DNA of 5,953 nucleotides from NCBI GenBank assembly GCA_022545875.1, contig JAKEIF010000018.1, positions 1 through 5,953 of the forward strand, read 5' to 3'. Source of the stretch: Nitrososphaera sp. GTDB taxonomy: Archaea; Thermoproteota; Nitrososphaeria; Nitrososphaerales; Nitrososphaeraceae. Numbering within the stretch: the first letter of the stretch is position 1; the number at the start of each line of letters is the position of its first letter. Position numbers and translations under genes: made by a program. Of the stretch, positions 1 through 5,628 are shown piece by piece. Below the pieces are notes generated by a model that was not told the origin of the DNA, did not search any database, and worked only from the letters and a program-made list of their open reading frames with translations.

Positions 1-457
1 CAAGCCTCACTCCGATCTTGTAAAGTTTGAGCGTTGGCAGGACGCGGTACTTTATCACTCCATCAAGCGAAGCCATCCTGTCCAGGTCTTGCTTCATGTC
101 AGAGCCGGGAGGCACCGCGAGGGTAAACCACATGTTGTATTCGTGGTTCCGCTCATAGTTGTGGCTGACGCCGGGATGTTCATTCACCCTGTCGGCGACC
201 TTGTCCAATTTATCCGGCGCGACAGAGAATGCGACGAGGGCGCTCTTGTAACCTAGACGCCTAGTGTCAAAAATTGCGTTTATCTGCCTCACCAGGCCCG
301 CCTGTTTCATACGGCCAATCCGGGTTATCGCATCCTGTTCGGTAATCCCGTGCCTGTCGGCTATCTCTAGGTACGGGCGGTCAACTAGTGGAAATACCCA
401 TTGAATTTCGTTCAGGAGCTTTTTGTCAATAGAGTCGAGCTGTTCATTTGCCTGCAT
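1..457 (-). CDS. AhbA/AhbB-like siroheme decarboxylase (NirDLGH family), 3' end cut by window
   Basis: My translation from the ATG at 457 gives 152 residues before the left edge. Proteins of this family decarboxylate siroheme to didecarboxysiroheme in the alternative heme pathway (AhbA/AhbB) or in heme d1 synthesis (NirD/L/G/H). They resemble Lrp/AsnC regulators and are often annotated as such. An N-terminal winged-helix-like part (about residues 8-60) contains the family-typical FPLVDRPY. An AsnC-like ferredoxin-fold part follows, with the diagnostic GVSHNYERNHEYNMWFT (residues 96-112), including His99, Tyr101, His105 and Tyr107, and then LPTLKLYKIGV near residue 140. The HNY-R-H-YN-WFT pattern favours an enzyme over a DNA-binding regulator. 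Single-domain members are about 150-170 residues, so the gene may end just outside the window or continue as a fused AhbAB protein. AhbA and AhbB cannot be told apart here. The start is supported by a TATA box about 33 nt upstream. Confidence 0.8.
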   Translation of the reverse strand, partial: MQANEQLDSIDKKLLNEIQWVFPLVDRPYLEIADRHGITEQDAITRIGRMKQAGLVRQINAIFDTRRLGYKSALVAFSVAPDKLDKVADRVNEHPGVSHNYERNHEYNMWFTLAVPPGSDMKQDLDRMASLDGVIKYRVLPTLKLYKIGVRL

Positions 458-464
458 GGGCTCT

Positions 465-480
465 GCTCCAAAGTTGGAGC
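465..480. promoter_or_regulatory. 16-nt palindrome, candidate operator of the siroheme decarboxylase gene
   Basis: The sequence is GCTCCAA-AG-TTGGAGC, perfect 7-nt arms around a 2-nt centre. It lies 7 nt upstream of the start codon at 457 and immediately downstream of the TATA-like box on the minus strand. It therefore spans the stretch between the box and the expected transcription start, where a bound protein would block initiation. As RNA it would have only a 2-nt loop, so a DNA operator for a dimeric repressor is more likely than a hairpin. The binding protein is unknown. Confidence 0.45.
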
Positions 481-485
481 CATTC

Positions 486-494
486 TATTAAAAA
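486..494 (-). promoter_or_regulatory. TATA-like box for the siroheme decarboxylase gene
   Basis: Minus-strand TTTTTAATA, centred at 490. The usual archaeal spacing of about 26 nt puts the transcription start near 464 and leaves a leader of about 7 nt before the ATG at 457. No Shine-Dalgarno sequence precedes that start, in line with a short-leader mRNA. Confidence 0.45.
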
Positions 495-582
495 CCTACC
501 TTCATTTGTCGCGCGGGCTCTGACAGACAGGGGCTTGAAATTGTCTCAATAGGATAATGTTTGCCTTTGTGACTTGCACAAG

Positions 583-590
583 ATTACTAG
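583..590 (+). promoter_or_regulatory. Weak TATA-like box for the response regulator gene
   Basis: ATTACTAG, centred near 586, would place transcription start near 612, just before the GTG at 616. The match to an archaeal TATA box is poor. It was picked mainly by position in the 158-nt divergent spacer (458-615), which otherwise shows only the elements of the leftward gene. Confidence 0.25.
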
Positions 591-615
591 ACCGTGCGCC
601 TGAATCATTTACCCC

Positions 616-1137
616 GTGAAAATCCTCGTAGCAGAAGATGAGCCATCCATCAGGATGCAATATCAGGCAGTCCTAGAGGAACGAGGTCACAAGGTTGTAG
701 CGACGGCCGACGGCCGGGCATGTGTCAAGTCATACAGTGCCGAGCTAGATTATGCAAATTCAGGCACTGGAGCGAGCAAGAAACCATTTGACCTAGTCAT
801 CCTTGATTACCGTATGCCTGAACTCGACGGTCTCGGAGCGGCAAGGGAGATCCTTAGCCTATGTCCAGGGCAGAGGATAGTCTTTGCATCCGCTTATGTC
901 GCTGAGACTCTGCGAGAAGCAGCCAGGGATCTGCACCAGATCGTAGAGCTTTTGCAAAAGCCCTTTGGCCTTGACTACCTTGTCGAGGTAGTAGAGGACA
1001 CTGATGTATACCAGCAACTGGCGTCTGTCAACGTCAAAGTCAGAGAATTGCAGAATCACAACCTTTCGCTTTCCGAGCTTGTAGGCCTATTGGCAGGCGT
1101 AAGAAAGTTGCAGGCCATGATTATCGCCCCTCGTTAG
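616..1137 (+). CDS. CheY-like response regulator receiver protein with non-HTH C-terminal extension
   Basis: A 173-residue protein with a receiver domain over about residues 1-127. Glu7 and Asp8 of AEDEP form the acidic pocket, Asp64 in VILDYRMPELDG is the predicted phosphoacceptor, Ser92 in FASAY is the switch Ser/Thr, and Lys115 in LQKPF is the invariant lysine. It would be phosphorylated by a histidine kinase, none of which is in the window. An insertion of roughly 10-15 residues (about 40-56, ending GTGASKK) precedes the beta-strand carrying Asp64. The tail (about 128-173) is partly amphipathic (VKVRELQNHNLSLSELVGLL), perhaps a short coiled coil, with no recognisable helix-turn-helix, so output is probably through a protein partner. 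The start is GTG, with no closer in-frame ATG before the MKILVAEDE motif. A small gene follows after 20 nt, probably co-transcribed. Confidence 0.9.
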   Translation: MKILVAEDEPSIRMQYQAVLEERGHKVVATADGRACVKSYSAELDYANSGTGASKKPFDLVILDYRMPELDGLGAAREILSLCPGQRIVFASAYVAETLREAARDLHQIVELLQKPFGLDYLVEVVEDTDVYQQLASVNVKVRELQNHNLSLSELVGLLAGVRKLQAMIIAPR

Positions 1138-1157
1138 CCTACACCACATCCTGACGC

Positions 1158-1502
1158 ATGGCAGGTTATATATTCAGAAAGACCCTTCGTCATCATATGC
1201 CCGACTATTTCGAAGTCGACCGGCTTATCGAAGATCTGGCAAAGATCTACTCTACCGCTTGTGCTACCTCATGGTTCAAGATTTCAGGAAACCGAAAGCC
1301 GACCAAGGATGAATTTCGAGGCAAGGTTGTGGAATTCATGAAGCATTTCGAGTACACGCTTTCAACGTTTCCCCAATCCCCCATGGCCGAAAACTTTCGG
1401 GCATACGCATCCAAAAAGCTGCAGGACGAGATCACGCGAGTTGCAACAGGTGAAAACAAGGAAGTAGAAAAGCGCTACAAGTATTACGTTGACTATTCGT
1501 AG
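1158..1502 (+). CDS. Hypothetical small soluble protein, downstream of response regulator
   Basis: A 114-residue protein that I do not recognise. It is rich in charged and aromatic residues, has no hydrophobic segment or signal peptide, and appears mostly helical. The C-terminal third, with the LQDEITRVATGENKEVEKRY stretch, is strongly charged, and there is a single Cys near residue 35. A second in-frame ATG at 1197 (MPDYFEVDRLIEDL) would give about 101 residues. The 1158 start lies 20 nt after the response regulator stop, suggesting a two-gene unit and possibly a role as partner or effector of that output-less regulator; this is inference from position only. Its last 10 nt overlap the end of the convergent HD-domain gene. 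Confidence 0.65.
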   Translation: MAGYIFRKTLRHHMPDYFEVDRLIEDLAKIYSTACATSWFKISGNRKPTKDEFRGKVVEFMKHFEYTLSTFPQSPMAENFRAYASKKLQDEITRVATGENKEVEKRYKYYVDYS

Positions 1503-2122
1503 CGCACTTCATGCTTGAGTTGCTTTATGAAATATTCCATAAATGCAGTGCGTTCCTGGGCCTCTGCCTTTGCCGTCTGAGTGTGCATCGAATTTTGCAA
1601 CTTTAGCAGTTTTGCCTGAAAGTGATCCAGAGTCCACTGCCTGTCATCTGGCTCCCTGCGCGAATGCCAGAACGGATCGTAGGGATTGTAAAACGCTCTC
1701 TTTTCAGACCCACCGACGCTAAAGGTCCGTGCTATTCCTATGGCTCCAAGTGCGTCCAGTCTATCTGCGTCCTGCAATATCTTGCCCTCAAGTGTTGAAG
1801 GAACAAGCCGCTTTGAGTAGCTGTGAGTCCTGATGCAATAGCTCGTGCGGTCGATCCTGTCTTTAGACCAGCCATAGTCCCGCAGGATCTTTTCTGCCAT
1901 GTCGGCGCTGTCGTCCGCGGATTTCGCCGACTTGGCACTACCCTTTGGATAAACCACCAGGTCATGCAAAAGGACTGCAGCGAGCAGGATCTCCATGTCG
2001 GCACCTTCCTTTTGACCAATGAATTCGGCATTGCGGTAGACCCGCATGATATGCTCAAAATCATGTCCCGGGTCGCGGCCTTCAAGCATCTTTGCCACTT
2101 TTTTCTTTATTTTTTCGAGCAT
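1493..2122 (-). CDS. HD-domain metal-dependent phosphohydrolase (YedJ-like)
   Basis: A 209-residue protein of the HD superfamily, whose members hydrolyse phosphoester bonds with bound divalent metal; the substrate cannot be predicted. Numbered from the ATG at 2122, the motifs in order are HDFEHIMRV (His20, His24), AAVLLHDL with the namesake His53-Asp54, RTHSYS (His100) and ILQDADRLDALGAIGIAR (Asp118, Asp120, Asp123). This last pattern is typical of the YedJ-like branch, followed by the expected FYNPYDPFW region. Length fits the family. An in-frame GTG at 2140 would add six residues, but the TATA box centred near 2157 predicts transcription start near 2131, downstream of that GTG, so ATG 2122 is preferred. 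The 3' end overlaps the convergent small gene by 10 nt, so transcription from either side probably reads into the other. Confidence 0.85.
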   Translation of the reverse strand: MLEKIKKKVAKMLEGRDPGHDFEHIMRVYRNAEFIGQKEGADMEILLAAVLLHDLVVYPKGSAKSAKSADDSADMAEKILRDYGWSKDRIDRTSYCIRTHSYSKRLVPSTLEGKILQDADRLDALGAIGIARTFSVGGSEKRAFYNPYDPFWHSRREPDDRQWTLDHFQAKLLKLQNSMHTQTAKAEAQERTAFMEYFIKQLKHEVRYE

Positions 2123-2152
2123 CCCGTGAATAACCAGCACAGAGACGTGTCA

Positions 2153-2160
2153 GGTATAAG
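2153..2160 (-). promoter_or_regulatory. TATA-like box for the HD-domain gene
   Basis: Minus-strand CTTATACC, preceded by AAA, centred near 2157. It is 35 nt upstream of the ATG at 2122, giving a predicted leader of about 9 nt. It is the main reason for preferring 2122 over the upstream GTG as the start. Confidence 0.45.
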
Positions 2161-2205
2161 TTTGCTAGCAGGTGGGGATTCTTGGCATCGCCGGTCCTCA
2201 TCTTA

Positions 2206-2442
2206 CTATGAGACGTTGTTTTTCCCAAAGACTGACCGGAGGATGGCCATGAGCGCAGTGATGGTTACGATGCTGGTGATAAGGCCCACATCGATGCTGC
2301 CGGAAAAGCCGACGCTTCCACTGGCAACGCCGTAAATTACAATGGCGACTGCAAAGAGAGTTAGCGTTAGGGCCAGAAAAGTCATTAGAAATTCCTGCGT
2401 CCTTGTCTTCGGTCGCATGTCACCGTGTGGGATATCGCTCAT
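2206..2442 (-). CDS. Small two-helix membrane protein, function unknown
   Basis: A 78-residue protein with a hydrophilic, positively charged N-terminus (SDIPHGDMRPKTRTQ). Two hydrophobic segments follow at about residues 19-41 (FLMTFLALTLTLFAVAIVIYG) and 52-71 (VGLITSIVTITALMAIL), joined by a Gly/Ser-rich loop (SGSVGFSGS), with a short charged tail. A hairpin in the cytoplasmic membrane is predicted. No family is recognised. The ATG at 2442 is preferred over the in-frame ATG at 2448 because it sits 25 nt from the centre of the TATA box, the spacing of a leaderless mRNA. The gene lies upstream of and co-directional with the HD-domain gene, but that gene has its own TATA-like box in the spacer. 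Confidence 0.7.
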   Translation of the reverse strand: MSDIPHGDMRPKTRTQEFLMTFLALTLTLFAVAIVIYGVASGSVGFSGSIDVGLITSIVTITALMAILRSVFGKNNVS

Positions 2443-2463
2443 GCCCATCAGGAAGTGGAGGCG

Positions 2464-2471
2464 TTATTTAA
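2464..2471 (-). promoter_or_regulatory. TATA-like box for the small membrane protein gene
   Basis: Minus-strand TTAAATAA, centred near 2467. The expected transcription start, about 26 nt on, falls on the ATG at 2442, consistent with a leaderless transcript. This is one of the better archaeal TATA matches in the window. Confidence 0.5.
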
Positions 2472-2500
2472 GATGGAAAACACTCCGAGGAGAGGGAGGG

Positions 2501-2530
2501 GACATGTCAAGACATGTTACCACATGTTGC
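2501..2530. repeat. Three ACATGT palindromes at exact 10-nt spacing
   Basis: Three consecutive decamers, GACATGTCAA, GACATGTTAC and CACATGTTGC, each contain the palindrome ACATGT, at 2502, 2512 and 2522. A 10-nt period places all three on the same face of the helix. The array lies 30-60 nt upstream of the TATA box of the small membrane protein gene and 52-81 nt downstream of the permease stop. Position and phasing suggest cooperative regulator binding, probably activation of the membrane protein gene. No protein binding this sequence is known to me. Confidence 0.55.
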
Positions 2531-2581
2531 CACGCTCATTTTTCTTGCCTATTCAGGGAGATTTTTGCTGCTTGGCGCTAT

Positions 2582-3415
2582 TTACCTCTGCTGTGTAAGT
2601 CCCCACTTTTGTCTGGCTTTTTCCTCAAGCTTTAGAAAGATCAGTCTGTCAAAGACGATTCCTATTGCAAAAATCGTAACCATGACGGCAATGATCTGCG
2701 GCATCAGATTGAATTCTCGGCCCACAAAGAGGACGTAACCCAGTCCTGAAAGCGTGGTAATTAGCATTTCAGCGCCAATCAAGGCGTGCCAGGCAATTGA
2801 CCATGCCTGCCTCATGCCCACGATTAGAGCAGGAGTCGCTGCAGGTATCATGACATGCCTAAAAAGTGAGAAGCCGTTGGCGCCCATGTTCTTTGCAGCG
2901 CGCATATAGATTGGAGGTATGTTGCGCAGGGAACCGTATGTCGTTACCATCACCGAAAATACGGCGGCCATGACGACCACGAAGAGAATCCCAAGGTCAT
3001 TGAAGCCGATCAGCAGGATGGCAAAGGGCACCCAGGCAATACTAGGAAAAGTCAGCAGGCCTACGGCAAACGAGCTCATTGTCTTGCCAAAACCGCGGAA
3101 CTTTACCATTGCGAGCCCAACCAGACCTCCCAAGACAACGGATAACGCAAATCCCGCAAGTAGCCTTAGCAGCGATATGCCTACGTCTATTAGCAGCGAG
3201 CTGGTTGCAAGCTCTGCAAGCTTGGTTGCGGCGGTTGCAGGGGATGGCAGGATCTCGCTTGGGTAGATCCCGACCGTGTATACAAGCTGCCAGATGCCTA
3301 CGAATGCGGCGAGAAATAGCGCAACGTTGGCGACGTCCGCGATGTCAAATGACATGCCTGTCTTTTTCTTTTGCGCGGGATTGACAGCCTTCTCTTGTGC
3401 CTGCTCACTTTGCAT
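2582..3415 (-). CDS. ABC transporter permease, nitrate/sulfonate/taurine class (SsuC/TauC-like)
   Basis: A 277-residue integral membrane subunit of a binding-protein-dependent importer. About six membrane segments are visible, near residues 28-48, 83-104, 115-137, 141-160, 194-218 and 238-258. The cytoplasmic EAA loop that docks on the ATPase is clear at about 172-191 (RAAKNMGANGFSLFRHVMIP). LPSPA after the first helix and the ending around KWGL are common in SsuC/TauC/NrtB proteins. The N-terminus is an extra charged stretch of about 25 residues (QSEQAQEKAVNPAQKKK). The start at 3415 overlaps the ATPase gene by 11 nt, and a GAGG sits 9 nt upstream inside the ATPase gene, pointing to coupled translation. 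The family does not reveal the substrate; see the binding protein and its divergent neighbour. Confidence 0.92.
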   Translation of the reverse strand: MQSEQAQEKAVNPAQKKKTGMSFDIADVANVALFLAAFVGIWQLVYTVGIYPSEILPSPATAATKLAELATSSLLIDVGISLLRLLAGFALSVVLGGLVGLAMVKFRGFGKTMSSFAVGLLTFPSIAWVPFAILLIGFNDLGILFVVVMAAVFSVMVTTYGSLRNIPPIYMRAAKNMGANGFSLFRHVMIPAATPALIVGMRQAWSIAWHALIGAEMLITTLSGLGYVLFVGREFNLMPQIIAVMVTIFAIGIVFDRLIFLKLEEKARQKWGLTQQR

Positions 3416-4226
3416 GTCTAAAGTCCTCTTCGAATTCCTTTAGGATCTTTCGCTTTATGATTTGCAGTTCCGGCGCGTCAGAGTTCCTTGGCCGCGGCAT
3501 ATCAATGACAAACTCGCGCTTGATATTTCTCACTAGTGGGGAGAGCACAATAACTCGGTCGCCAAGAAGCAATGCCTCGTTGATGTTATGCGTAACAAAA
3601 ATGATGGTCTTTCCTGTGGTTTTATGAATGCCCAAGAGTTCGTCGTACATCAATTCCCTTGTCTGGACATCAAGGGCTGCAAACGGCTCGTCCATCAAAA
3701 GGACCTCAGGATCTATTGCGAGTGCTCTGGCGATGGCAACCCGCTGCTTCATCCCCCCGGAAAGCTGGTATACGTACGATTGTGAGAAATGGTCCAGTCC
3801 GACCATTTCGATGTACCGTCTCGCCACCTCTGCTCTCTTGTCTTTCTCGACTCCCACCATCTTGAGCCCGAATTCAATGTTCTGCTCGACAGTGAGCCAG
3901 GGAAAGAGCGCGCCTTCCTGAAAAATTACGATTACTCCGTTGCCTCCTTGCTTTGATGGGCTATTGCGGTTTACTACGACTTTGCCCGAGTCCGGATTAT
4001 CAAGGCCAGAAATAATGTTAAGAAGGGTCGACTTGCCACATCCAGAAGGGCCGACTACTGTCACAAACTCTCCCTTCTTGACTTTCAAATTGATGCCGTT
4101 TAGCACAGCATGACTAGAGTTGGCATCATTGGTCTTTCCATTGTAAGCAAAACCCTTGTGAACATCCTTTAATTCAAGAACCAACTCTGTTTGGTTGGCA
4201 GCTCCTTCTGCTTCAATAAGCGCCAT
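3405..4226 (-). CDS. ABC transporter ATPase, nitrate/sulfonate/taurine class (SsuB/TauB-like)
   Basis: A 273-residue cytoplasmic ATPase powering the importer. All catalytic motifs are intact: Walker A GPSGCGKST at residues 59-67 (Lys65), Q-loop Gln103 in FQEGALFPWLTV, signature LSGGMKQR from 155, Walker B VLLMDEPFAALD from 175 with catalytic Glu180, and H-loop His213 in FVTHN. The PWLTV after the Q-loop and the R-P-R near 245-247 are typical of the NrtD/SsuB/TauB group. A short extension (about residues 1-14) precedes the first beta-strand. The ATG at 4226 has a GAGG 6 nt upstream and a TATA box further up, so the gene may be read both from its own promoter and from mRNA extending from the binding-protein gene. 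The permease start overlaps its 3' end. Confidence 0.95.
   Translation of the reverse strand: MALIEAEGAANQTELVLELKDVHKGFAYNGKTNDANSSHAVLNGINLKVKKGEFVTVVGPSGCGKSTLLNIISGLDNPDSGKVVVNRNSPSKQGGNGVIVIFQEGALFPWLTVEQNIEFGLKMVGVEKDKRAEVARRYIEMVGLDHFSQSYVYQLSGGMKQRVAIARALAIDPEVLLMDEPFAALDVQTRELMYDELLGIHKTTGKTIIFVTHNINEALLLGDRVIVLSPLVRNIKREFVIDMPRPRNSDAPELQIIKRKILKEFEEDFRHAK
3425..3428 (-). promoter_or_regulatory. Shine-Dalgarno for the permease, inside the ATPase gene
   Basis: Minus-strand GAGG, 9 nt upstream of the permease ATG at 3415. It lies in the last codons of the ATPase gene, which overlaps the permease by 11 nt. It supports the ATG at 3415 and translational coupling of the two subunits. The genes that I assign short leaders lack such a site, fitting the archaeal pattern of SD use inside operons. 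Confidence 0.5.
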
Positions 4227-4232
4227 TGTTAT

Positions 4233-4236
4233 CCTC
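4233..4236 (-). promoter_or_regulatory. Shine-Dalgarno for the ATPase gene
   Basis: Minus-strand GAGG with 6 nt before the ATG at 4226 (GAGGATAACAATG). It fixes the start. If transcription began at the position predicted by the nearby TATA box (about 4230), the site would not be transcribed. It would then serve only transcripts arriving from upstream, such as read-through from the binding-protein gene. Confidence 0.5.
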
Positions 4237-4250
4237 TAGAAATGAAGGAT

Positions 4251-4260
4251 GCAATATAAT
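4251..4260 (-). promoter_or_regulatory. TATA-like box for the ATPase-permease unit
   Basis: Minus-strand ATTATATTGC, centred near 4256. About 26 nt downstream is 4230, four bases before the ATG at 4226, so a nearly leaderless ATPase-permease mRNA is possible. It lies at the downstream end of a spacer crowded with operator-like sites. Confidence 0.45.
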
Positions 4261-4272
4261 CTAGTTCAAAGG

Positions 4273-4348
4273 CGCAGTCTTTGCGCAATGTATGCAGTTT
4301 TTGCACAGTCCGTGTGCAGAAATACCTTCCGGCCTGCTGTATGCAAAT
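4273..4348. promoter_or_regulatory. Cluster of TATGC/GCA-N5-TGC operator-like sites upstream of the ATPase promoter
   Basis: The best site, 4291-4307 (TATGCAGTTTTTGCACA), matches the 17-nt palindrome core at 5632-5648 at 13 of 17 positions. Exactly 20 nt away, centre to centre, is CGCAGTCTTTGCG (4273-4285), with the same GCA-N5-TGC spacing. Further upstream relative to the ATPase gene are half-sites TGTGCAGAA (4313-4321) and TATGCAAA (4340-4347). The nearest site is centred about 23 nt above the TATA box. TGCACA (4302-4307) and TGTGCA (4313-4318) also form an inverted repeat. Recurrence of the motif at the other promoter of this transport locus suggests a shared regulator; this is inference. 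Confidence 0.45.
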
Positions 4349-4353
4349 TTTTG

Positions 4354-4412
4354 TACTTGCTTGTCTCGCAAGTATAGCATGCGCTATGGAACAGCATCCT
4401 GATTGTTCCATA
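4354..4412 (-). other. Consecutive hairpins between binding-protein and ATPase genes
   Basis: In minus-strand order after the binding-protein stop there is TATGGAACA-N10-TGTTCCATA (4385-4412, perfect 9-bp stem), ATAGC-N4-GCTAT (4374-4387, sharing bases with the first stem) and TACTTGC-N7-GCAAGTA (4354-4374, perfect 7-bp stem). They begin about 44 nt after the stop codon. No U-run follows in the transcribed direction, so a simple intrinsic terminator is not evident. They may be a processing or stabilising element that lets the binding protein be made in excess of the ATPase and permease, as is common for such transporters. The shared bases mean the first two stems cannot both form fully. Confidence 0.45.
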
Positions 4413-4455
4413 AGATAAATTGCAGCCCCGGAGAACTTGTGTTCCTGGCTTAGAC

Positions 4456-5613
4456 CTATTCTATCAGGTCAAGACCTTTCTCAGCCAGCACCTGATTCAG
4501 AAGGTCGAGTGCAAAAATTCCCTCCAAGTTGGCGCTATCAAGAAACCCTACGTCAATTGCGTCTTCTGCAGTCTTGTAAAGCGATTCTTCTACGGGGTCA
4601 TAGGTCAGTTCCATTCTTGAAAGTCCTTCAACAAGCTCGTCTTCGGGTATGGTATTTCCGGTGATACCCCGGAGTTCCTCGTTGAACGTCTTGACGGCTT
4701 GCTCGGGATTATCGTTTATCCACTCTGTCTGATCTATGTGAGCGTTCAAGAATTTTTTTACCATGTCGGGATTTTGCTCCAGGTAACTTGTCCTGACTAT
4801 AATCAGAGCACTCGCAAATTCCCCGTTTTCCCATAACGACCTTTCATCTAGGAAAATTCTCGAATTGGCCTCTTTGACTAACTTTGCGCCCCAAGGTTCC
4901 GGAACCCATGCCCCATCGATCTGCTTCTTGAGCATCAATGTCACAATGTCCGACGGTTTTGCAGGGAGGATCTCGACGTTGCCGTCGTTCTTCCTTGTAT
5001 CATATCCGTTGTCGGCGAGATATTTGCGCAGAGCGACGTCTTGAGTGTTGCCTAGCGCGGGCGATGCGAATTTCTTGCCTGCAAAGTCAGCAGCCGTTTG
5101 AATCCCTGCATCGTTTCTAACTACAAATACTGCACCTCCGGTCGTTGCCCCAGAAATTACCCGAAGTAACGATCCGTTGGAAACAATGTAACCGTTTATC
5201 GCAGGGTTAGGCCCTACGTACGCGATGTCAACTTGCCTTGCAAGCATCGCCTCTATGATGGCTGGTCCAACGCTAAAGACCTGCCCCTTTACAATTACAC
5301 TTCCAAGTTCCTTTTGAAATTCTCCTCCGCCTACACCTATAACAGCTTGGGCGTGGTTAATGTTAGGAAAGTATCCAATCCTGACCAGATCAGACTGTTC
5401 TGTCACCGTCTGGCCAGTATTACTCGCAGCTCGAAGGCCAAGCCCCGGCAGGGAAGTCAATATTACCGCTATAATGACTGCAGCAGCTATACCGAATTTA
5501 GCGCCATTATTTAACACGGATATGGGGTTATACACATCCAGAATAATACCTCTCGAATCACGCAGATTACGCATTTTGGGTGCCGGAAACCCGCCTTTAT
5601 GCAAGAACCGCAT
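4456..5613 (-). CDS. ABC transporter substrate-binding protein, nitrate/sulfonate/taurine class (SsuA/TauA-like)
   Basis: A protein of up to 385 residues that captures the substrate outside the membrane for the neighbouring importer. A hydrophobic segment at about 39-60 (IAAAVIIAVILTSLPGLGL) is a signal peptide or anchor; RAAS after it is a possible cleavage site, and no lipobox cysteine is present. The COG0715-type fold follows: RIGYFPNINHAQAVIG from 78, VDIAYVGPNPAING around 128-141, FASPALGNTQDVALRKYL around 182-199 and DGAWVPEPWGAKLV around 233-246. Sulfonate, taurine, nitrate and pyrimidine-precursor binders share this pattern; the divergent ComA-like gene makes a sulfonate the favoured guess. 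The start is uncertain: residues 1-35 before the hydrophobic segment are unusually long for a signal peptide, and ATG 5574 (codon 14) or GTG 5517 (codon 33) are good alternatives. ATG 5574 lies about 25 nt below a minus-strand CATAAAG box. Confidence 0.9.
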   Translation of the reverse strand: MRFLHKGGFPAPKMRNLRDSRGIILDVYNPISVLNNGAKFGIAAAVIIAVILTSLPGLGLRAASNTGQTVTEQSDLVRIGYFPNINHAQAVIGVGGGEFQKELGSVIVKGQVFSVGPAIIEAMLARQVDIAYVGPNPAINGYIVSNGSLLRVISGATTGGAVFVVRNDAGIQTAADFAGKKFASPALGNTQDVALRKYLADNGYDTRKNDGNVEILPAKPSDIVTLMLKKQIDGAWVPEPWGAKLVKEANSRIFLDERSLWENGEFASALIIVRTSYLEQNPDMVKKFLNAHIDQTEWINDNPEQAVKTFNEELRGITGNTIPEDELVEGLSRMELTYDPVEESLYKTAEDAIDVGFLDSANLEGIFALDLLNQVLAEKGLDLIE

Positions 5614-5614
5614 A
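5598..5614. promoter_or_regulatory. TATGC-N7-GCATA operator-like site, copy 2
   Basis: TATGCAAGAACCGCATA has perfect 5-nt arms around 7 nt and matches the core of the 23-nt palindrome at 5632-5648 at 13 of 17 positions. The centres are 34 nt apart. It overlaps a TATA-like TTTATGC on the plus strand (5596-5602), a possible ComA-gene box. It also covers the 5613 ATG of the binding-protein gene, or its TATA box if the 5574 start is used. Confidence 0.5.
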
Positions 5615-5628
5615 CGTCATAATTCTTA

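Noticed and set aside
1..457. Lrp/AsnC-type transcription regulator
   Set aside because: The overall fold is similar, but the HNY-R-H-YN-WFT motif is that of siroheme decarboxylases.
859..1059. 66-codon minus-strand open frame inside the response regulator
   Set aside because: Shadow of the receiver-domain coding sequence; no independent evidence.
1823..2335. 170-codon plus-strand open frame
   Set aside because: It lies across the clearly coding HD-domain gene, its promoter and the membrane protein gene on the other strand; no recognisable domain.
2342..2738. Two overlapping plus-strand open frames (97 and 74 codons) around 2342-2738
   Set aside because: Antisense to the membrane protein start and permease end and crossing the ACATGT array; low-complexity hydrophobic or basic translations without a plausible promoter.
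4354..4374. Intrinsic terminator after the binding-protein gene
   Set aside because: The 7-bp stem is real, but the bases following it in the transcribed direction are CAAAAATTTG rather than a U-run, so a terminator call is not supported.
4229..4411. 60-codon minus-strand open frame in the spacer before the ATPase
   Set aside because: Cys-rich composition with no domain; it spans the hairpins, operator-like sites and TATA box, which explain the region better.
4273..4412. CRISPR, structured riboswitch or C/D-box small RNA in the spacer
   Set aside because: Repeats are short and palindromic rather than regular direct repeats, and I found no RUGAUGA C-box or known riboswitch core.
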